From Gremmenia infestans (lineage: Eukaryota > Ascomycota > Leotiomycetes > Helotiales > Hamatocanthoscyphaceae): a stretch of DNA of 64,000 nt. Positions 10,978 to 22,222 of this stretch are shown here, one piece after another. The notes under the pieces were generated by a model. The model was not told the DNA's origin. It did not search any database and saw nothing but the letters and a program-made list of their open reading frames with translations. The position numbers and the translations under genes are program-made. The stretch lies in contig JAFEVB010000008.1 in assembly GCA_032629725.1 (NCBI GenBank), positions 1,736,001-1,800,000 on the forward strand, in the 5' to 3' direction. The stretch's first letter is position 1. Each line of letters starts with the position of its first letter.

Positions 10978-11373
10978 TTAATGCCAAGCATAGCATTCTT
11001 CTACTGCTCTATCATGAAAGCCAGGAATATTGAGACGATAACCTAATGGAGCCATTTCCGGGACAGATGAGGACTTTAGCTGGCAGTTTTGACAGGACGA
11101 CGTGGGCATCGTATTTGTAATATGAATAGGAGGGAGGCTTGCTACCGATGTGCTAGCTTTCTGGCGCTTCGAATCAAGGGAGTGTTGTTCTTCTGCATGC
11201 AATTGCTGACGGATCTCTTCTGGCACGTCACGGTGTGTCTCTAAGCTGCCGCCTTGTCCTACAAACCTTATTAGGCTCTTCAAGTGGCGTGGCCTCAACA
11301 GGCAATGCTTTTTGCTAATAGGGTCACACCAGCAATGGGGTCCTTTGTTGCATGGAGGACCGGGACACTGCAT
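10978..11373 (-). CDS. Hypothetical protein with Cys/His-rich N-terminus, transposon-island ORF
   Basis: A 131-codon ORF. Its N-terminus (CPGPPCNKGPHCWCDP followed by KKH) has closely spaced Cys and His that could bind zinc, then a basic, then a Ser/Thr-rich region. The motif reminds me of a repetitive ORF seen in helotialean genomes near transposons, but I cannot name a family. It lies between a mariner remnant and an LTR-like element, so it is probably part of a mobile element or a multi-copy gene. Upstream in-frame sequence contains a stop. Expression is uncertain. Confidence 0.35.
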   Translation of the reverse strand: MQCPGPPCNKGPHCWCDPISKKHCLLRPRHLKSLIRFVGQGGSLETHRDVPEEIRQQLHAEEQHSLDSKRQKASTSVASLPPIHITNTMPTSSCQNCQLKSSSVPEMAPLGYRLNIPGFHDRAVEECYAWH

Positions 11374-11962
11374 TGTCTTATATACGACCTCCTAGGTAGC
11401 TGGTTGCCTAGTTAATTTTGCGTCCATATTAATCTGTGTGTTTAGCTAGGTGAGCATTCGTTGGGTTGCGGAGCCCCTTTGATTTGACGTAGCCGACGGC
11501 TGACCTGTCTCGACATAATTGTAGTTACATGAAATGGTCACTCTAAGTTTCTTGCCTGCAAGAAACAGATATCCCTATGTTACGAGCTGTGTCTCTATAA
11601 TTGACCAATTAATATTTGTTTTATTCAAGCTCTTGGTGAGAGGGGGTTCCGAGCGGTGTTATGTGACTGTCATCACAATCTTTGTACTCGAGTATCCTCA
11701 GACTCCAAATCTTGTTTCTTGTTCTAATCTTGCGGAGTACAGTTTCCTTAAGGTTAGGCTTTAGGAATAGACTTTAGTATAACGCCAGTGCTAGAACTAG
11801 ATCTTGCTCTGTCTCCTTTGACACTTCCCTATTGTTTATCCTAAGCTTCCACTCTATCGGGTAGTGGAGGGGAAGCTAGTCATTGGAGGAAGAGGGTTCA
11901 AAGAAGCTATCGGGAGCGGAAAGTCGACAGAATCTCCTTTCTGAACGTGTTCGTAACGATGT
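11374..11962. other. Intergenic, no gene recognised
   Basis: No supported coding sequence; it ends at the second LTR-like element. Confidence 0.45.
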
Positions 11963-12176
11963 TGTGGAGGGACAACACAACCGCGGACTCTAGGCTAGGA
12001 TCTGACTTATAGTTTCATCATTGTATAAATGTATATATTAAAATAAACTGTATAAAAGAGTGTGTTGTAGAATAGATGATGATCCAAATTCAGTGAAGTG
12101 CCCGATTTTATAAGGTACGGTGCAGTACTAGCTGCATACCCCACTTCACGTGACATCCCATTTGGTCCCCACCACA
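11963..12176 (+). mobile_element. Solo-LTR-like element, copy 2 (214 bp)
   Basis: Same termini as copy 1 (TGTGGAGGGA...CCCCACCACA) and the same orientation. It is flanked by ATGT on both sides (11959-11962 and 12177-12180). The internal block and the TCACGTGA near the 3' end are shared. The flanking duplication differs from copy 1, so the two are independent insertions, not two ends of one element. Confidence 0.65.
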
Positions 12177-12613
12177 ATGTTATGATAGGAAGGATGCTCG
12201 CGGACGCCGGCAGACGCTGCTCTGCTGTTTTCTCGAACTCTTCGTCGATGGACGCTAGGTTTACCTCATTGATGATTGGTCCATGCATTTATAAGCTTGG
12301 CACTGTCGAAGTCGTTGTAATGTGCACTCCAAGCTCTTTCAAACTTTATATCGGACGGTATAGTGGTGGAGAAGATATGGTACAGTACAGTACTCAAGCA
12401 ACTTGTTCTAGGGTGCTTAGGCGAAAGCCTCGAATTATTTAGGGTTGAAGTCGTGCTGTTAAAATGAGTTCTGGTTGATGGTCTCTCGAGATTCTCTAAC
12501 GATTCAGACAATGCTTTGTGACCGCCACCCAAGAGCATCCGAAGCTGGTTCGCTTTCCCCTGGACAGTCCCCAACAAATGCTATAAACAAATGCATGTGC
12601 CACTGAGAACGCA
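12177..12613. other. Intergenic upstream of the 12.6-kb pseudogene
   Basis: No gene recognised. Confidence 0.45.
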
Positions 12614-13949
12614 ATGGCAGAAGAAGTCTTTGATCCGTTGGCACTGAATGTCCGTGGAATGCTACGTATTCTTCAAATGCCTGATGTAGAAGACGGGGAT
12701 CTGCCCCAGTTGATATTTCGTCTTGGTCAAACCGGTAAGTGAGAGCGCGCCGACTTCTGAGGCGTTCACTAAAGCTTTAAATGTTCAAAAACACTTCATC
12801 GAGAGGAATGGAGAAGCAGGGTCTACGTCATGTTCGATTGGTTTTGTGTCTCCCGAGACTCCTCCCCTTTAGTCCTCTATCTACAAATGTCGAAACACTA
12901 AAGTCCTCCGCACTTCTAGTCGCCTAGCATCTTACTCAAAGAAACGATCCTACGGTGCTATGCAGACGACAAATGGTGCAAGAAGCAGGTCTAAAAGACA
13001 ACGGACTTCAGCTCCTGAGCTTGAAGTTTGCAACTCTACTATTAAAAATACTATTATAGACGAGCCCGCCATTCACGACTTCCTCATCACTGAATCTGCG
13101 GCCAACGAATCCAATGAAAGTGAAAGCTTAGAGGCTCTCGCGAACGACGCACATCGCTTGTGCAACAGCGAAATTATATTACGACCCGACAACGGAACCA
13201 TCGATAGACCGAATGAAGGTTTGGAATATGGAATCACTCATAAAGATGGAATGGATATATGAGATGGATTTTATCTTACTTCTCCTATTGATTTGGGGTT
13301 TGGAGACGGCATGTTAGCACTTGACACGTTGCTAAGTGCGGAGGACAAAAAAGTCTGCCAAAACAACCCTCCGAGTCAGTCCAATTACTCCAAGTCCTTA
13401 CCAGTACCCTAGAATCAATCAGACGCCGATCCCAGTGCAACTCGCCTTGCAACAAGCCCAAATCCGGACCACGGTCTCGAGATTAATAATGCGAATTACA
13501 CTCTGCCGAGTGCAGCTATACATACTCGCCTGGCGAAGCGTGCTATACTTGATGAGTCAGGCTATACACTGGAAGACGTTATAAAGGCGCTGAGCAAAGC
13601 AGATGATACTGGTCGTATACCCGATTCCCATGTTCCAGGCATATCAGATTATCTACTAGCTAAAAGCACTTCCACGGACTACCCAAAGATCATGACAAGT
13701 GTCGCAATGAATTGCGTTAGATACAATCGTCAGACGGCAACTTCTATTACTACGCTGCCTGGGGTGTTTTCTGGCTCTGATGTTACTAAGTTTGTGGCAG
13801 ACTTTGGGGGGGGGATAGATTCGCTCTTGATGGTAACAGCACAGCAGCTTAGCTTGCATCAAGCGTTAGTTGTGACTATTAATTTAACCCCTTTCCACAT
13901 TTTGTGTACACTCAGGTCCAGTATCATAGGTGCTTGGGGGCAGGAGTGA
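12614..13949 (+). pseudogene. Orphan gene with three in-frame stop codons
   Basis: Exon 1 (12614-12734, MAEEVFDPLALNVRGML...) ends at GTAAGT. After a possible 40-nt intron, one frame runs from 12775 to the TGA at 13947-13949, broken only by TAG at 12870, TGA at 13260 and TAG at 13410. Each stop is one C-to-T change away from CAG or CGA. The frame between the stops has coding character: a basic KRQR-containing segment near 13000, an acidic Ser/Asn-rich region, and RLAKRAILDESGYTLEDVIK near 13530. No family recognised. The basic patch is compatible with a nuclear protein, but this is weak. Total conceptual length is about 430 codons. Transitions clustered in a transposon-rich island suggest RIP-type or deamination decay. 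Confidence 0.5.
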
Positions 13950-14289
13950 AAATGAATAAATTAAGTTCCCTCCGCAGATGTGATTCGTGGTTTCTCTCCT
14001 CTCAGTTATCTCCGTCTTTGTCAAACTCTCGCTTCTGACATCTGTTGATTATGTATCTCCCCATGCCCAAGAAAAGTTACGCTGGGTTTTTGCTTTGCCC
14101 TTTTCTTCGAAGTTATCGGGGTTTACTTGCATTCAGATACAGTTCCAAGACAGCTATGCGAGAATATTAAACCACTTTCTAGTAGTCCCAGATGAACTCG
14201 CCTTTTTGACCCCTTAGTCCTAGTAAATTAAAGCCAAATTTGGGTCACGCATTGGCCGAAAAAGTAAATAATAGCGTTAGGAATCAATT
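13950..14289. other. Intergenic, no gene recognised
   Basis: Short AT-rich stretch between two decayed genes. Confidence 0.4.
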
Positions 14290-14730
14290 TCTCTCTCCTG
14301 TTTCTCCGCCTCCTTCTTCAAATCGATATTGAACTTTCTAAACTGTTTCCAAGTAACCCAACCTAAAGGCAACCACGGACTAAGCGCCCACGCCATGACG
14401 CCTACAAAGTTCTCTTCATGCACTAGCGTCGTCCCTCCCTGCGACGGTTCGATCCGGAATACACGCGTTCCACGGAATAGACTATCAATCGGCGGGCCGG
14501 ACCGGCCCGTCCAGGATAGGACACTAGATGTGCATTCCTACCCATGAGCGAGCGAATGATATGCATGGTGGTGCGGGAAAGCTTACTATAATATCGGCGA
14601 CGAAAGGCACGCCGTTCATCAAACCATTGATTGTACTATTCTGCTCAATTTTTTTGGAGGCGCTGTCTACTTTCATTTCGGCCATGAAGCTGCTGTGCCA
14701 TTTTGGGAAGCTTGGGAAGTCGAGGAGCTA
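14290..14730 (-). pseudogene. SRPBCC/polyketide-cyclase-like remnant
   Basis: Minus-strand fragments read WHSSFMAEMKVDSASKK, then VLSWTGRSGPPIDSLF, RVFRIEPSQGGTTLVHEE and WVTWKQFRKFNID. The order and the RIEPS..GGT.LVHEE pattern resemble the C-terminal half of small fungal SRPBCC (START-like) proteins. A frame change near 14530-14545 and the absence of an N-terminal start make it non-functional. Homology is from pattern recognition only. Confidence 0.45.
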
Positions 14731-15395
14731 AAGTCGGCCTCAATTGATCAGCTATCTCTAGGGACACGTAGTTCCAAATTTACAGAACAGAACTGTCTTT
14801 AAAGATGGAGTGGAAAGCGGCTTACAACGTCTCTCACTCGCTCCGGAGACGCCTCTATCTCGATTGAAGTTTTGATCGATGTGCGGAGCATAATGCGGCT
14901 GTGTGTTTACTTCTATATTTGAATTAGAACTATTTAAGTGTAATAAAACTACCAAAAGAAATCAAACGAGGTTCACTTGACTCACAAATATAGATTCGGA
15001 GACCATTTCATGCTGTACTTCCGGGTGAATGGTCCGGAAAATCAGAGCGACTACTTTGTCCCTAGCTATATAAACCTCCCAGCATATACAGACGTAAACT
15101 TGCATGTGGGATCTTTGGCGCAGTCTTTTAATAGTACTTCCTTCTCTGTGATATTCCTCCATGCATGCAGTATAGTCATGATTGCTTTGAAACGGAAATG
15201 CCGCGAGGCGTCTCGGCACTTCCAAGATGTTACGTCGGTAAATAGTGAGAGAAAATGGTACTCCTGGTACTCCATCCAGTCCTATTTAAAATACCCCTAT
15301 TATCGGGTGACACACTTCTACCCTTAGTAATGACAAATAAGCTATGACTACTATGTCACTTAATTTATCTAATGATACCATTATCTACTAAACTA
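14731..15395. other. Intergenic, no gene recognised
   Basis: No supported feature; 3' flank of the P450 gene. Confidence 0.45.
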
Positions 15396-17506
15396 CTAAA
15401 ATTTCCGTTCTTGCATAAAAACTTTGGAAGATTCGTAGGGCATTTGGAAAGTCTCCCAAAACCATCTATGCTGCTCGATTTCCCCTTCTATCCGCAAGTT
15501 ATAATTGTTAACCAGATGCACGACCGCCATCTTTATGACCAGAGAAGAATGCCACCTCCCAGGACTAGTACAAATAGCGCGTTAATTTAGCTATTTTACT
15601 TACGAAGAAAAGTAATGGAAGGTACTTACCACATCTTGGATCCTAGTCCCCAGATCGGAAAGTCTTTCGAACCATCAGTAAAAGTGGTTCCTCGCAGGTC
15701 AAGCCCGTCGGCTTTGCTAAGTATGTCGGCGGCAACTGGCTCTTTGACGAACCGAAAGCCGTCAAAGTCGTTGGGCTGCGGATATTTGGATTCGTCGTGC
15801 ATGAGGTCCCAAGCTGGAATACAGGCAATCTGGCCTAGATCGACGTGGGCGCCCCCATTTAGAAAGTCGTACGGCTCGAGGGCTTTTCGACGGACGCCCA
15901 CTGAATCATATTACATTAGTTATCTTCTCTCTGCATCCAAGGACGACGTACTTTGGTCTAATGGATTCAATCGCACAGACTCCTTGATAAAGCTGTCAAC
16001 AAGTGGCAGATTGGTAATAGCTTGGTAGTCAAGCTCTGGCCCTGCTCTTTCAAGCTCTTTTCGAATCTCGGCCACATAAATCGGCCGATTGCAGAGCTCG
16101 AGAAAGATGAATTGTAAGTTCTGCTCAAGTTAGGTAAGAAATACACTTTGTCGAAGGGGATTGCGTACGATCCATGGCTGGTGTGAAGCCGCAAACCAGA
16201 TGCCACAAAGGGCCTGCACTACTAACTGCGGTGTCCAATAGTTTGACTCTTTGGATGTTTTCATCATATTGTAGAGAAGGGTGTGCTGAAATGCATAAGA
16301 TGAATGTGCTTCCAACCAAAAGGGTTTCCCGGAACCCTCACCGATTTGAGTTTCTCCTCTTCAAGCCACACACCGTTTTCTGGGTTAATGGCGGCCAGCA
16401 TTCGCTTTAAAAGTATGGAAAGAGCATGACCGTTCTTCGTGATCTTGGAATAAGCAGTTCTGTAATCGTTAGTTTGACTATCAAAGGTAATGAATCATGG
16501 TAACAGCAAACGATTTCAAAAATGAAGGTACCATAGGCAATATTGCCATGCACTTCATTGTATCAGTGTAATACTGTTGCAAAGCGAAGTAGAATTCAGG
16601 CTCAGAAGCTACAAACTTGTTAGAGCAGATCTATTAGTATAGCGAAAAAAATAAGCTCAAACCCACATACTCAACTTCTCTCCAAAAAAATAGACACTTA
16701 GCATGCCAGTCGCAAAGTCTCTCATGATCGGGGCTATTTGAATAGGCGTCCAGTCTAGAGTAATGCATTAGCTTCAATCTGAAACATTGTTTCATTAATA
16801 GTAGATACCTCGATCAGAAAGCTTTGGTTTGATCATTTCGAAAGATGTTTTCTCTAGTCTTTTTTGTAGATATGGCTGAAGACTATTGATTTGTCCCAGT
16901 CCAGCAACACGAATGGCTCTAGAGAAAAGCCGGTATCGAGCAGCGATCTGAGAGTTGGGATCCCATTTATTCTCTGCGTCACTCATAGTGAACTGGAAAC
17001 CAAAGATCTGTGGACATTCAGCAGGAGCAACGGCTTCGGGGGTAGCGCTGAGGTTCTACATCGGCATAGACAGCTCTCTGAGAAAGCACAGACGCCTCGC
17101 TCAACTCCACCATAGCATTCGGCTGACGAATCACCACTGCTTTCTTTCGTGGGAGCGGGTTGTAGAATTTCTTGTTCCGCTAATGGTTTGCCGGTCAATT
17201 TAGGCCACTTCTCAGGCTCGAGGGGATTAATCACGTACGAAGTCATGAAAAACCCGAGAAAGTGATCTCAAGCCCCATATTCTAAGACTGATAGGGGTCT
17301 TTGTCTGCGAGACTGAGATAGTCTTGAAAGGAACATGCCTCTACCAAGAGTTATCATTCAATTTCTTTTGCATATAATGCTGAATCTACAAAACTTGCTG
17401 GTTTAGCCATCTTGTATGCTATCCAAGAAAACGAAACAGTAATAATTACTGCAAATGGGACCCAATAAGGGGTTGAAAGGGCAAAGTGGTTGGTATCAAG
17501 CTCCAT
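15396..17506 (-). CDS. Cytochrome P450 monooxygenase, 11 exons
   Basis: Membrane-anchored haem-thiolate monooxygenase. Minus-strand exons are 17395-17506, 17239-17312, 17060-17179, 16809-17007, 16671-16754, 16512-16608, 16342-16459, 16169-16285, 15952-16120, 15630-15900 and 15396-15564. All join in frame to 509 aa without a stop. The N-terminal anchor helix (about residues 12-32) follows MELDTNH. The helix-K motif is KESVR (Glu354-Arg357). The haem loop FPIWGLGSKMCPGRW is split by the last intron, with ligand Cys454. FAASHQPW and FDGFRF are further family landmarks. The style resembles the large ascomycete class often labelled ent-kaurene-oxidase-like, common in secondary-metabolite loci; the true substrate is unknown. 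It is intact beside decayed sequence. Two splice sites, the GTTTTG donor of exon 1 and the GTTTGC donor of exon 6, are weak and least certain. Confidence 0.88.
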
Positions 17507-17830
17507 GTCGACGTTGAATCGATGTCTTACTAGTATAATTAGCAAAAGGCAAGATGGGCTAACATAGGGCGTGCACAAAGTTATTGAAATCACTGCTACT
17601 TATATCATACCTTCAGTCACGGGGATGCATGGGCCAAAAGTGAGTATGATCGATCAACTACTAATTGTAGTAAAGAGGTATTGAAGAAAAAATTGACTAC
17701 AGTACCCCTGCGCTTAGCAACTGCCGGACCTTCCCTGAATTACACCTTCGAATAGCGTTACCGACCCACCCAATCGCAAGCCTCGCCTGAATAACCGTGG
17801 TAAATATACCTAGGTAATCCGTATATACTA
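17507..17830. other. P450 upstream region
   Basis: 5' flank of the P450 gene up to the MITE. No gene recognised. Confidence 0.45.
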
Positions 17831-18046
17831 CCCCCTCTTGATAAATGTTAAATCAAGTAAAGTATCTATAATATTTAGAATCCTATAGAACTGAATGGCT
17901 AGAGCCCTTGCTGGTGGCCCGTGAAGGCCCTGAAAGGTACTTGTAAGGTCCCACTAAGCCCTAGACGTAGTGATATCATTTGCTTAATTCCCCTTTTACA
18001 CGGTGGGGCGAAGGATCATTAACCTTTATTAAGGGGGAGGGGAGAG
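17831..18046. mobile_element. MITE copy 1 (216 bp), TA-flanked
   Basis: About 80% similar by eye to 35135-35368. The ends are C-rich/G-rich, followed by an inverted repeat with core CTTAATAAATGTTAA (CTTGATAAATGTTAA here on the left). TA dinucleotides flank it at 17829-17830 and 18047-18048. No ORF. Terminal inverted repeats plus TA target sites suggest a non-autonomous Tc1/mariner-superfamily element. Confidence 0.7.
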
Positions 18047-18047
18047 T

Positions 18048-18150
18048 ATGTGATCGCACCTGACGTGCATTATGCAAGTAATTACACTTGGTTACTACAG
18101 TAGTACCCCGCATATATGTGCGATCGCACCCGACATGCATTATGCAAGTA
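18048..18150 (+). repeat. Imperfect direct repeat beside the MITE
   Basis: A ~33-bp unit containing GATCGCACC, GAC, TGCATTATGCAAGTA occurs at about 18048-18080 and again at 18117-18150, with about 90% identity. TGCATTATGCA is itself near-palindromic. Confidence 0.7.
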
Positions 18151-19373
18151 TAGTAGTAATCATGTTTTAGCCGGCTGCAGGCAGTTCAGAGGGAAATATT
18201 CTATAAAGGAGAGTAAGCGTGCGGCATAGCCCACGATAGGCTGGATAGAAACAGCAAGCGCTGATCGATTTTCGGGTACTGACTGTATTAGGGTTAACAT
18301 CCGTTTAAAGTTATACGACAAAGGAATCAGGATTTCTGGAATCATTTGATCCGTGCGGTAGAATATTATACTGTAAGTCTACCTCAAATGTTTACAAATC
18401 GGTATGGCATGGAGTATAATCGCAGATGAACTGTTGCGCCCCATATAAGAACACGACGAATTAACCTTGATATGGCTAGAAGTATATCTAATACGATAAG
18501 TTATCCAACAAAACTAGGTCAATTCTGTAAAACTTATTGAAAAGTTAGCATTTGCACACTAGGTTAGCGTTTGCTCTACTTCTTGTTGCTTCTAGCTTAA
18601 AAAGGTAAATCTTTACAGATTTTTATATAGAAATAGGGGTAGTCGAGTAAAAGTTAGGCCATAGACCTACTATACGTGCCTCACGCAGCGAAACAACCGG
18701 AAACATTACACTAAGAGAAATACAAGGCATGTTTGTATAGGCATAATGCTAAGCTAATGCGAGTTAGAGGGTGTAGGAAGTTATGTGGCGAAACAGCTCA
18801 AGAGCTGATATTATTACGTTTTGTTATAGAAAGATATGCTGTATTAACATGTAAGGGAATCCCCTACCCCCCTTCTTTCTCTAGAAGCAAATTTACGGCT
18901 GTTTATTAATTGCAGAGTACAGTCAGCTCACCTCCCTACCAACCTCCCCGAGATGGGACTAGGGTGGATTCTGCGCCTTGTCGTGGCATACCGAACCTTC
19001 ATTCCCAATCAGTGGTGCTAGGTTTATGGGTCAACCCTCCCCCCAAAAACACGCATTCTTTGCAGTATAGTATCTTCATAGATCGATGTGGCGATTTGCT
19101 TCCCAGGAATCTCCTACAGTCCTGAGACATTATTGTTTTCTAAGCGACTATGCGCCCGTGGCACCGAACAGGGACTGTATGCAACCAGCCGAAGGACCCC
19201 AAGACTCCACGCCGCCCGCAAAGCACATGGTCTTCTATTCTGAGCGCTAGTACGACGAACAGGATATCTTTAATGCTGAACATTTCACCTTATAGCCCTT
19301 TGTGACGAGTGATCGCATCGTTTCCTGTGAACATTATCTCTTTCAACTGTAATATTATCCGCCGGCCATCAAT
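18151..19373. other. AT-rich intergenic
   Basis: No gene or RNA recognised on either strand. Confidence 0.5.
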
Positions 19374-20939
19374 ATGTCTGGCGACGCAGGTTCTGTGAAT
19401 CTTGATGGCCTTCCCGGTGCTCCTCCCCCCCCAGGAGTGACGCCTAATTTGATTAATCCGCCTACGATCGAAACGGCAGTCCTTACTGTCAGTTCAATAT
19501 TCATGGGGATTATGCTCGCATTCTTCTCTGTGAGGATATACACGAAGGTGAACCTATCTGGCAAGTTGACCGCTGACGATTGTAAGTAAATACGTATTTC
19601 CAGCCGGAAGACCTCGAGCTTACACCAATAGATACTTGTACTATTAGTGCAGTAAGACTCAACATACGTCAATGTGTTGCTGAATAGACAGGTACTAAGA
19701 CTTTCTCCACAGATATTAGCAACACTATACTACATACTTGTTGTACTTGGTGGGTACCTTCTTTCGGCTTCCTTCACTTGATGGTATTCTTAACAATTGC
19801 TAGCTGTTACTATTACTCCTTTCGGGAAGCACATGTGGGACACTAGTGCCGCTGAGCTCATGGGAAAACCATTCGCAATTGTAAATAAGCCCTTACTTGA
19901 ACGTTGTTGTCCCTATTGACTTGATAAAGATAGGTTATATGACGAATTGGAGCACGGGATTGATCTGGCCTTTCATCAAGGTCACGTTCCTCTTGTTCTA
20001 TCTGCAGCTTTTCAGTCCCATGCGATTGATTCGATACGGTTGCTACCTCGGAATGGTCGTTACTGTCCTCTTCTACTTCTCTTATACCGTCGCCACACTG
20101 GTGTTCACCACTCCGAGGCCCGGAGAGTCTTGGATCGAGCAAACTCAGAGTCACCGGCAGTCGAGATCTCTTGACCTAGCGGTTCCGAGCGCGTCTGTTA
20201 GTCTTGTGCTTGATGTCTATCTTCTGGTCCTGCCAATCTCTGGACTGGGGATGCTTCAGCTTACCCCCAGACGAAAACTAGGAGTCGGGCTGATCTTCTT
20301 GACTGGTATCATGTAAGCTTATTTATATGCATCTCAGTTCAGAATAGCCTATTAATCATCGAGTTCAAAGGGCATGTATCGCTTCGTCAATGAGCATTTA
20401 CTTCAAGGTGCAACTGGAAAAGAATCAGCAGGATGTAACTTTCCAGGCGATGCGAGTCATTCTCACCTGGTAAGTATACCTCCTGAAAACAAAAGTATGT
20501 AGGACCTAACTACGCCAGTTTCCTTGAGATGTCAGTAGGGATCATAGCTAGTTGTATGGTGCGTTCTTCCCCCTATCCCCAGCGGTCTGCCTCGCGCTAA
20601 AGCGCGTTTTAGCCCGCAATGTCAAAGTTCTATCGAAGTACATCTGGGGTGAAAGGCATCCTATCGAGTCTACCCTTTTCAAGATATACTGTACGCTCCA
20701 GCGGCTCGGAGGGTAAGAACAAAGACATTCATTCCTCAGACAACAAGCAGCAGTTCAGGAAGAAGAAGAACCAGTATACGACTTTTGGAGCGACGATCGA
20801 CGATCTCACCCCGTACGATTCGGATACCATTCAGATGAACACTCTTATTAGTAGAGCAGAGCCACAAGAGATCAAGGACAGTGGCATTCACATGCAGTAT
20901 AGCGTTACTCAGAACAGTGACCCGAATAAAAAGGTTTGA
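19374..20939 (+). pseudogene. PTH11-like (rhodopsin-domain) membrane receptor, frameshifted
   Basis: Seven-helix fungal rhodopsin-domain protein. Recognised segments in order: MSGDAGSVNLDGLPG start, helix 1 with MGIMLAFFSVRIYTKV, LTADD, FGKHMWD, LNVVVPIDL, FLLFYLQLFSP, LVLDVYLLVLPISG, KLGVGLIFLTGIM, IASSMSIYFKVQ, EMSVGIIASCM, then a cytosolic tail to the stop at 20939. Most introns (for example 19582 onward, 20314 onward, 20471 onward, 20562 onward) look normal. Two places do not join in frame: between exon 1 and the ATLYYILVVL helix (about 19713), and between GKPFAIVNK and YLNVVVP (about 19890), where one base appears inserted. It is therefore probably inactive, unless these are sequencing errors. 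It would normally sit in the plasma membrane and sense external cues. Confidence 0.65.
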
Positions 20940-21270
20940 GGGTGGGCATTTATAAAGCTGCCTATTGTTGGGAATGTGATATGAGAGCTTGGTGCGCTTT
21001 TTCCTATCAAATATGAAATGAATCATGATATTGGTTATGTGCAGCAGTCTGCATTTTGCGGCCTTTGTTAGCCGAGCTGTGTGATAGGACGATGTTGTCA
21101 CGTCAATAAAAACGTGGTATGAGGATAGGCAAAGCACCTGGTCTAGAAAATAATTACGATGCCGCAATGACATTAGAAAGTCTACCATTGCTATATGCAC
21201 ACTTTCAGAAAAATGTGGCTATCGAACATCATAAAATTGCCCGTCTGGTTTCATCGCTCCTGTTTTTAGC
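20940..21270. other. Convergent intergenic
   Basis: Between the 3' ends of the PTH11-like gene and the SDR gene. Nothing recognised. Confidence 0.5.
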
Positions 21271-22222
21271 TCACTTTACCTCCATCACGTCCAGGCCTGT
21301 GCCTTTGACTGTCAGGTAAGTATCCTTGATTATTATCAGTACAATAAAGCAATAAGATTCAAATCCGACCTTGTACTCACAGCGAAAGATGTAGGAAGCT
21401 GAGCCATGAAGTAACGAACGATAGATGCAAAGCCACCCCTCCATACATGCCACTTAGCGCCTCCCAGAACATCATCCACAACCCTCTTCGCGTATTCCGC
21501 GGGAGTTAATCTCGGCGTGCCGTCTTCCCCTCTTGCACGCGCGGCAATATGACTTTCAATGCTTGAATATAATGAAGTAGGCGGCAACGTGAAATTCTTT
21601 CCTGAAGCTAGTGCATTGGTGCTCACGGCGCCTGTGAAGACCACGACTACTTTGACTCCGAATGGGGCCAATTCCATCCGGAGTGTATCAGAAATCTGAG
21701 TCATAGCAGCTTTGGAACCTGCATAAATTCCTGAAAAATCATCATTAAAAGCAATAGAAAATGACTTCTTGAAGACAAAAACTGACCCATCCATGGCGTG
21801 TGAAGAGCGACACCGATCGAGGAAATATTGATCATAGTGCCTTTCGCTCTGATGACAAGAGACGCAAAAGCCTGTGTCATGGCCAGTATGCCCCAAACAT
21901 TGATATCAAACATGCTCTTAGCTTCCACGATATCGAAGTCCAAGGTGGGCATGGTCAGTGTTTGCCCAGCATTGTTCACGAGATAATCGAGCACCCCGCC
22001 AGTGACGTCCTTGACTTGCTCGACTGCGGAGAGTACGCTGGCCTTAGAAGTAACATCAAGCTCTAGAAGCGTGACATTGGGAAGCTTCTCCAAATGCGAC
22101 ATCTTGGCTGGATTCCGCGCTGTTGCAAAGACGTGCATGCCGCGTTTCTGGAACTCCTCAGCCAGTGCCGAGCCGATTCCGCCTGCGCTACAGCCGGTAA
22201 TAAGAACGTATTTCGTTGCCAT
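21271..22222 (-). CDS. Short-chain dehydrogenase/reductase, AYR1-like
   Basis: NAD(P)H-dependent oxidoreductase of the classical SDR fold. Minus-strand exons are 21787-22222, 21377-21730 and 21271-21308, giving 275 aa. The nucleotide-binding motif TGCSAGGIG lies at residues 9-17, NNAG at about 90, and the catalytic Tyr148-x-x-x-Lys152 in GIYAGSK. The sequence style, ending in KGTGLD, resembles 1-acyldihydroxyacetone-phosphate reductase (AYR1)-like proteins, a label widely applied to SDRs in fungal pathways; true substrate unknown. The start is MATKYVL at 22222, giving the normal short N-terminus, not the earlier in-frame alternative start codon. The last intron uses GTACAA; using the neighbouring GTGAGT would break the frame. 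It is transcribed divergently from the P450 at 22991. Confidence 0.9.

Noticed and set aside
6444..12176. One full-length LTR retrotransposon bounded by the two LTR-like copies
   Set aside because: Each copy has its own different flanking duplication, an intact unrelated gene (7055-7240) and a mariner relic lie between them, and the copia fragment is incomplete.
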